Position numbers and translations under genes: made by a program. Source: an uncultured Monoglobus sp. (GTDB lineage Bacteria; Bacillota; Clostridia; Monoglobales; Monoglobaceae). Taken from it: DNA of 64,000 bases. Shown piece by piece: positions 63,203 to 64,000 of the stretch. Numbering within the stretch: position 1 is the stretch's first letter; every line of letters starts with the position of its first letter. Location of the stretch: NCBI GenBank assembly GCA_947585115.1, contig CANPWW010000001.1:1-64000 (forward strand). Direction: 5' to 3'. The notes beneath the pieces are model-generated. The model was not told the origin of the DNA and ran no database searches. It saw nothing but the letters and a program-made list of their open reading frames with translations.

Positions 63203-63769
63203 ATGAGTTTGCCGAATAAACTGACGCTTATCAGAGTGATTCTGATCCCGGTGTTTATGGTGCTTAACCTGTGCTGCGGCACGGTCGGGCTGTATCTGTC
63301 GCTGGTCGTGTTTTTGCTGGCGGCGGCGACCGACTATTTGGACGGGCAGATTGCTCGCAGGACCCGCAGCGTCACCAACTTCGGCAAGCTGATGGACCCG
63401 ATGGCCGACAAACTGCTGACTATCGGCGCCCTTGTATGCTTCCTGGCGTCGGATCAGCCCTACATAAACGCGGGAGTTGTTATAATCATAATCGCCCGCG
63501 AGCTGATCGTCACAGGGATCCGCATGCTGGCGCTTGAGGAAAACCGCGTTATAGCGGCGGGATTTCTGGGGAAACTCAAAACGGTGTCGCAGTTCTTTAT
63601 GATAATCGCGGTCATCATAACCCAGATCATAAACGTCTACAGCGATCCACTGTCGGGCGGCGTCCGTAACCTGATCGTGCTCGTTCTGGTAGTGGTCTCA
63701 ACGGCGCTCACCGTGCTTTCGGGACTTGACTATATTTTCAAAAACCGTAACTTGTTAACATTTAAGTAA
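63203..63769 (+). CDS. pgsA: CDP-diacylglycerol--glycerol-3-phosphate 3-phosphatidyltransferase
   Basis: 188 residues, membrane-bound. The CDP-alcohol phosphatidyltransferase signature D-G-x2-A-R-x8-G-x3-D-x3-D is seen as TDYLDGQIARRTRSVTNFGKLMDPMADK. It makes phosphatidylglycerol phosphate, the first step to phosphatidylglycerol. The N-terminus SLPNKLTLIRVILIPVFM is typical. ATG at 63203 with CGGAGG, 13 bases after rimO; co-transcribed. Confidence 0.97.
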   Translation: MSLPNKLTLIRVILIPVFMVLNLCCGTVGLYLSLVVFLLAAATDYLDGQIARRTRSVTNFGKLMDPMADKLLTIGALVCFLASDQPYINAGVVIIIIARELIVTGIRMLALEENRVIAAGFLGKLKTVSQFFMIIAVIITQIINVYSDPLSGGVRNLIVLVLVVVSTALTVLSGLDYIFKNRNLLTFK

Positions 63770-63781
63770 CAAAAATGTTAC
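63766..63781. promoter_or_regulatory. Inverted repeat upstream of plsX
   Basis: GTAACA-AAAA-TGTTAC, perfect six-base arms at the pgsA stop codon, followed by another TGACATGT half. About 17 bases before the plsX -35; possible operator for a lipid-gene regulator. It does not fit the FapR consensus that I know. Confidence 0.4.
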
Positions 63782-63797
63782 ATGAATGTGACATGTA

Positions 63798-63826
63798 TTG
63801 AAATTGATCTGGTTTTATATTATGTT
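63798..63826 (+). promoter_or_regulatory. Predicted promoter of plsX
   Basis: TTGAAA (63798-63803), 17-base spacer, TATGTT (63821-63826). Confidence 0.5.
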
Positions 63827-63851
63827 TTAATCGACAGATAGGATTGATTGT

Positions 63852-64000
63852 ATGAATATAATTGTTGACGCTATGGGCGGAGACAACGCTCCCGCGGAGA
63901 TCGTCAAGGGCTGCGTTACAGCGGCGCGGGAGTTTGGCGAAAACATCACGCTGGTCGGACGGGAGAGCGACATAGAAAAGGAACTCAAGGCAAGCGGCTA
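63852..64000 (+). CDS. plsX: Phosphate acyltransferase PlsX (partial, 3' end off the window)
   Basis: About 49 residues are visible. The opening [14 protein letters not shown] followed by [14 protein letters not shown] is diagnostic for PlsX, which converts acyl-ACP to acyl-phosphate for phospholipid synthesis; FakA elsewhere in the window feeds the same acyl-phosphate pool. ATG at 63852, no strong Shine-Dalgarno site (GGATTG). The gene continues past base 64000. Confidence 0.95.
   Translation, partial: MNIIVDAMGGDNAPAEIVKGCVTAAREFGENITLVGRESDIEKELKASG

Overview
The window comes from a low-to-mid GC Gram-positive, spore-forming anaerobe, most likely a gut-type member of class Clostridia. The basis is: endospore genes (yabP, yabQ) next to divIC and yabR; strong Shine-Dalgarno sites and TTGACA-N17-TATAAT promoters; ferredoxin-rich split glutamate synthase; S-layer-homology (SLH) surface proteins; an AgrC/AgrA-like two-component pair; and house-keeping gene order (asp23-fakA-recG, recA-recX-rimO-pgsA-plsX) typical of Firmicutes. 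The exact family cannot be fixed from sequence alone.

Region by region. 1-3.6 kb: pheS and pheT (pheT runs off the left edge) on the minus strand with a P-loop kinase-like gene between them. 3.8-8.5 kb: a compact minus-strand operon that pairs a macrodomain-linked sirtuin (SirTM type) and a zinc macrodomain with a flavin/ferredoxin protein, a nitroreductase, a radical SAM/SPASM maturase and an ACGX-repeat precursor peptide, with a divergent HxlR-type regulator. This is the most unusual locus of the window. 8.6-10.6 kb: rsmD, coaD and a coiled-coil protein, preceded by an unassigned structured RNA. 10.8-13.6 kb: mecA, glutamine synthetase and an ANTAR regulator with a degenerate receiver. 13.9-19.7 kb: a phage-like structural cassette (scaffold-like, N4-gp56-type major capsid, adaptor-like, propeller-like and internal-virion-like proteins) without recognisable terminase, portal, integrase or lysis genes. 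19.8-22.7 kb: LytTR response regulator, GHKL histidine kinase, a possible small RNA and a cyclophilin lipoprotein.

23.1-28.2 kb: a five-gene split glutamate synthase behind a promoter-operator and an intrinsic leader terminator. Together with glnA and the ANTAR protein it gives an ammonia-assimilation (GS-GOGAT) set inside one window. 28.2-29.9 kb: two small unknown proteins amid three families of palindromic dispersed repeats. 30-43.8 kb: sporulation/division genes, NfeD and SPFH proteins, YebC, an SbcCD-like pair, Asp23, FakA, RecG, a YczE-type membrane protein and a potassium/proton antiporter.

45.0-60.0 kb: two tandem secreted SLH proteins. The first (916 residues) is dominated by an 18-bp, six-residue repeat. 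The second is a giant (3934 residues) mosaic of about a dozen related modules, a beta-helix-like region, Cys-rich and InlB-like repeats, EF-hand-like loops, a Thr-Glu-Pro stalk and three SLH domains. Both have related promoters and nearly the same C-terminal anchor. 60.1-64 kb: recA, recX, rimO, pgsA and the start of plsX. No tRNA, rRNA, CRISPR array or insertion sequence was recognised. CDS coordinates include the stop codon; several starts were moved to the codon with the best ribosome-binding site.
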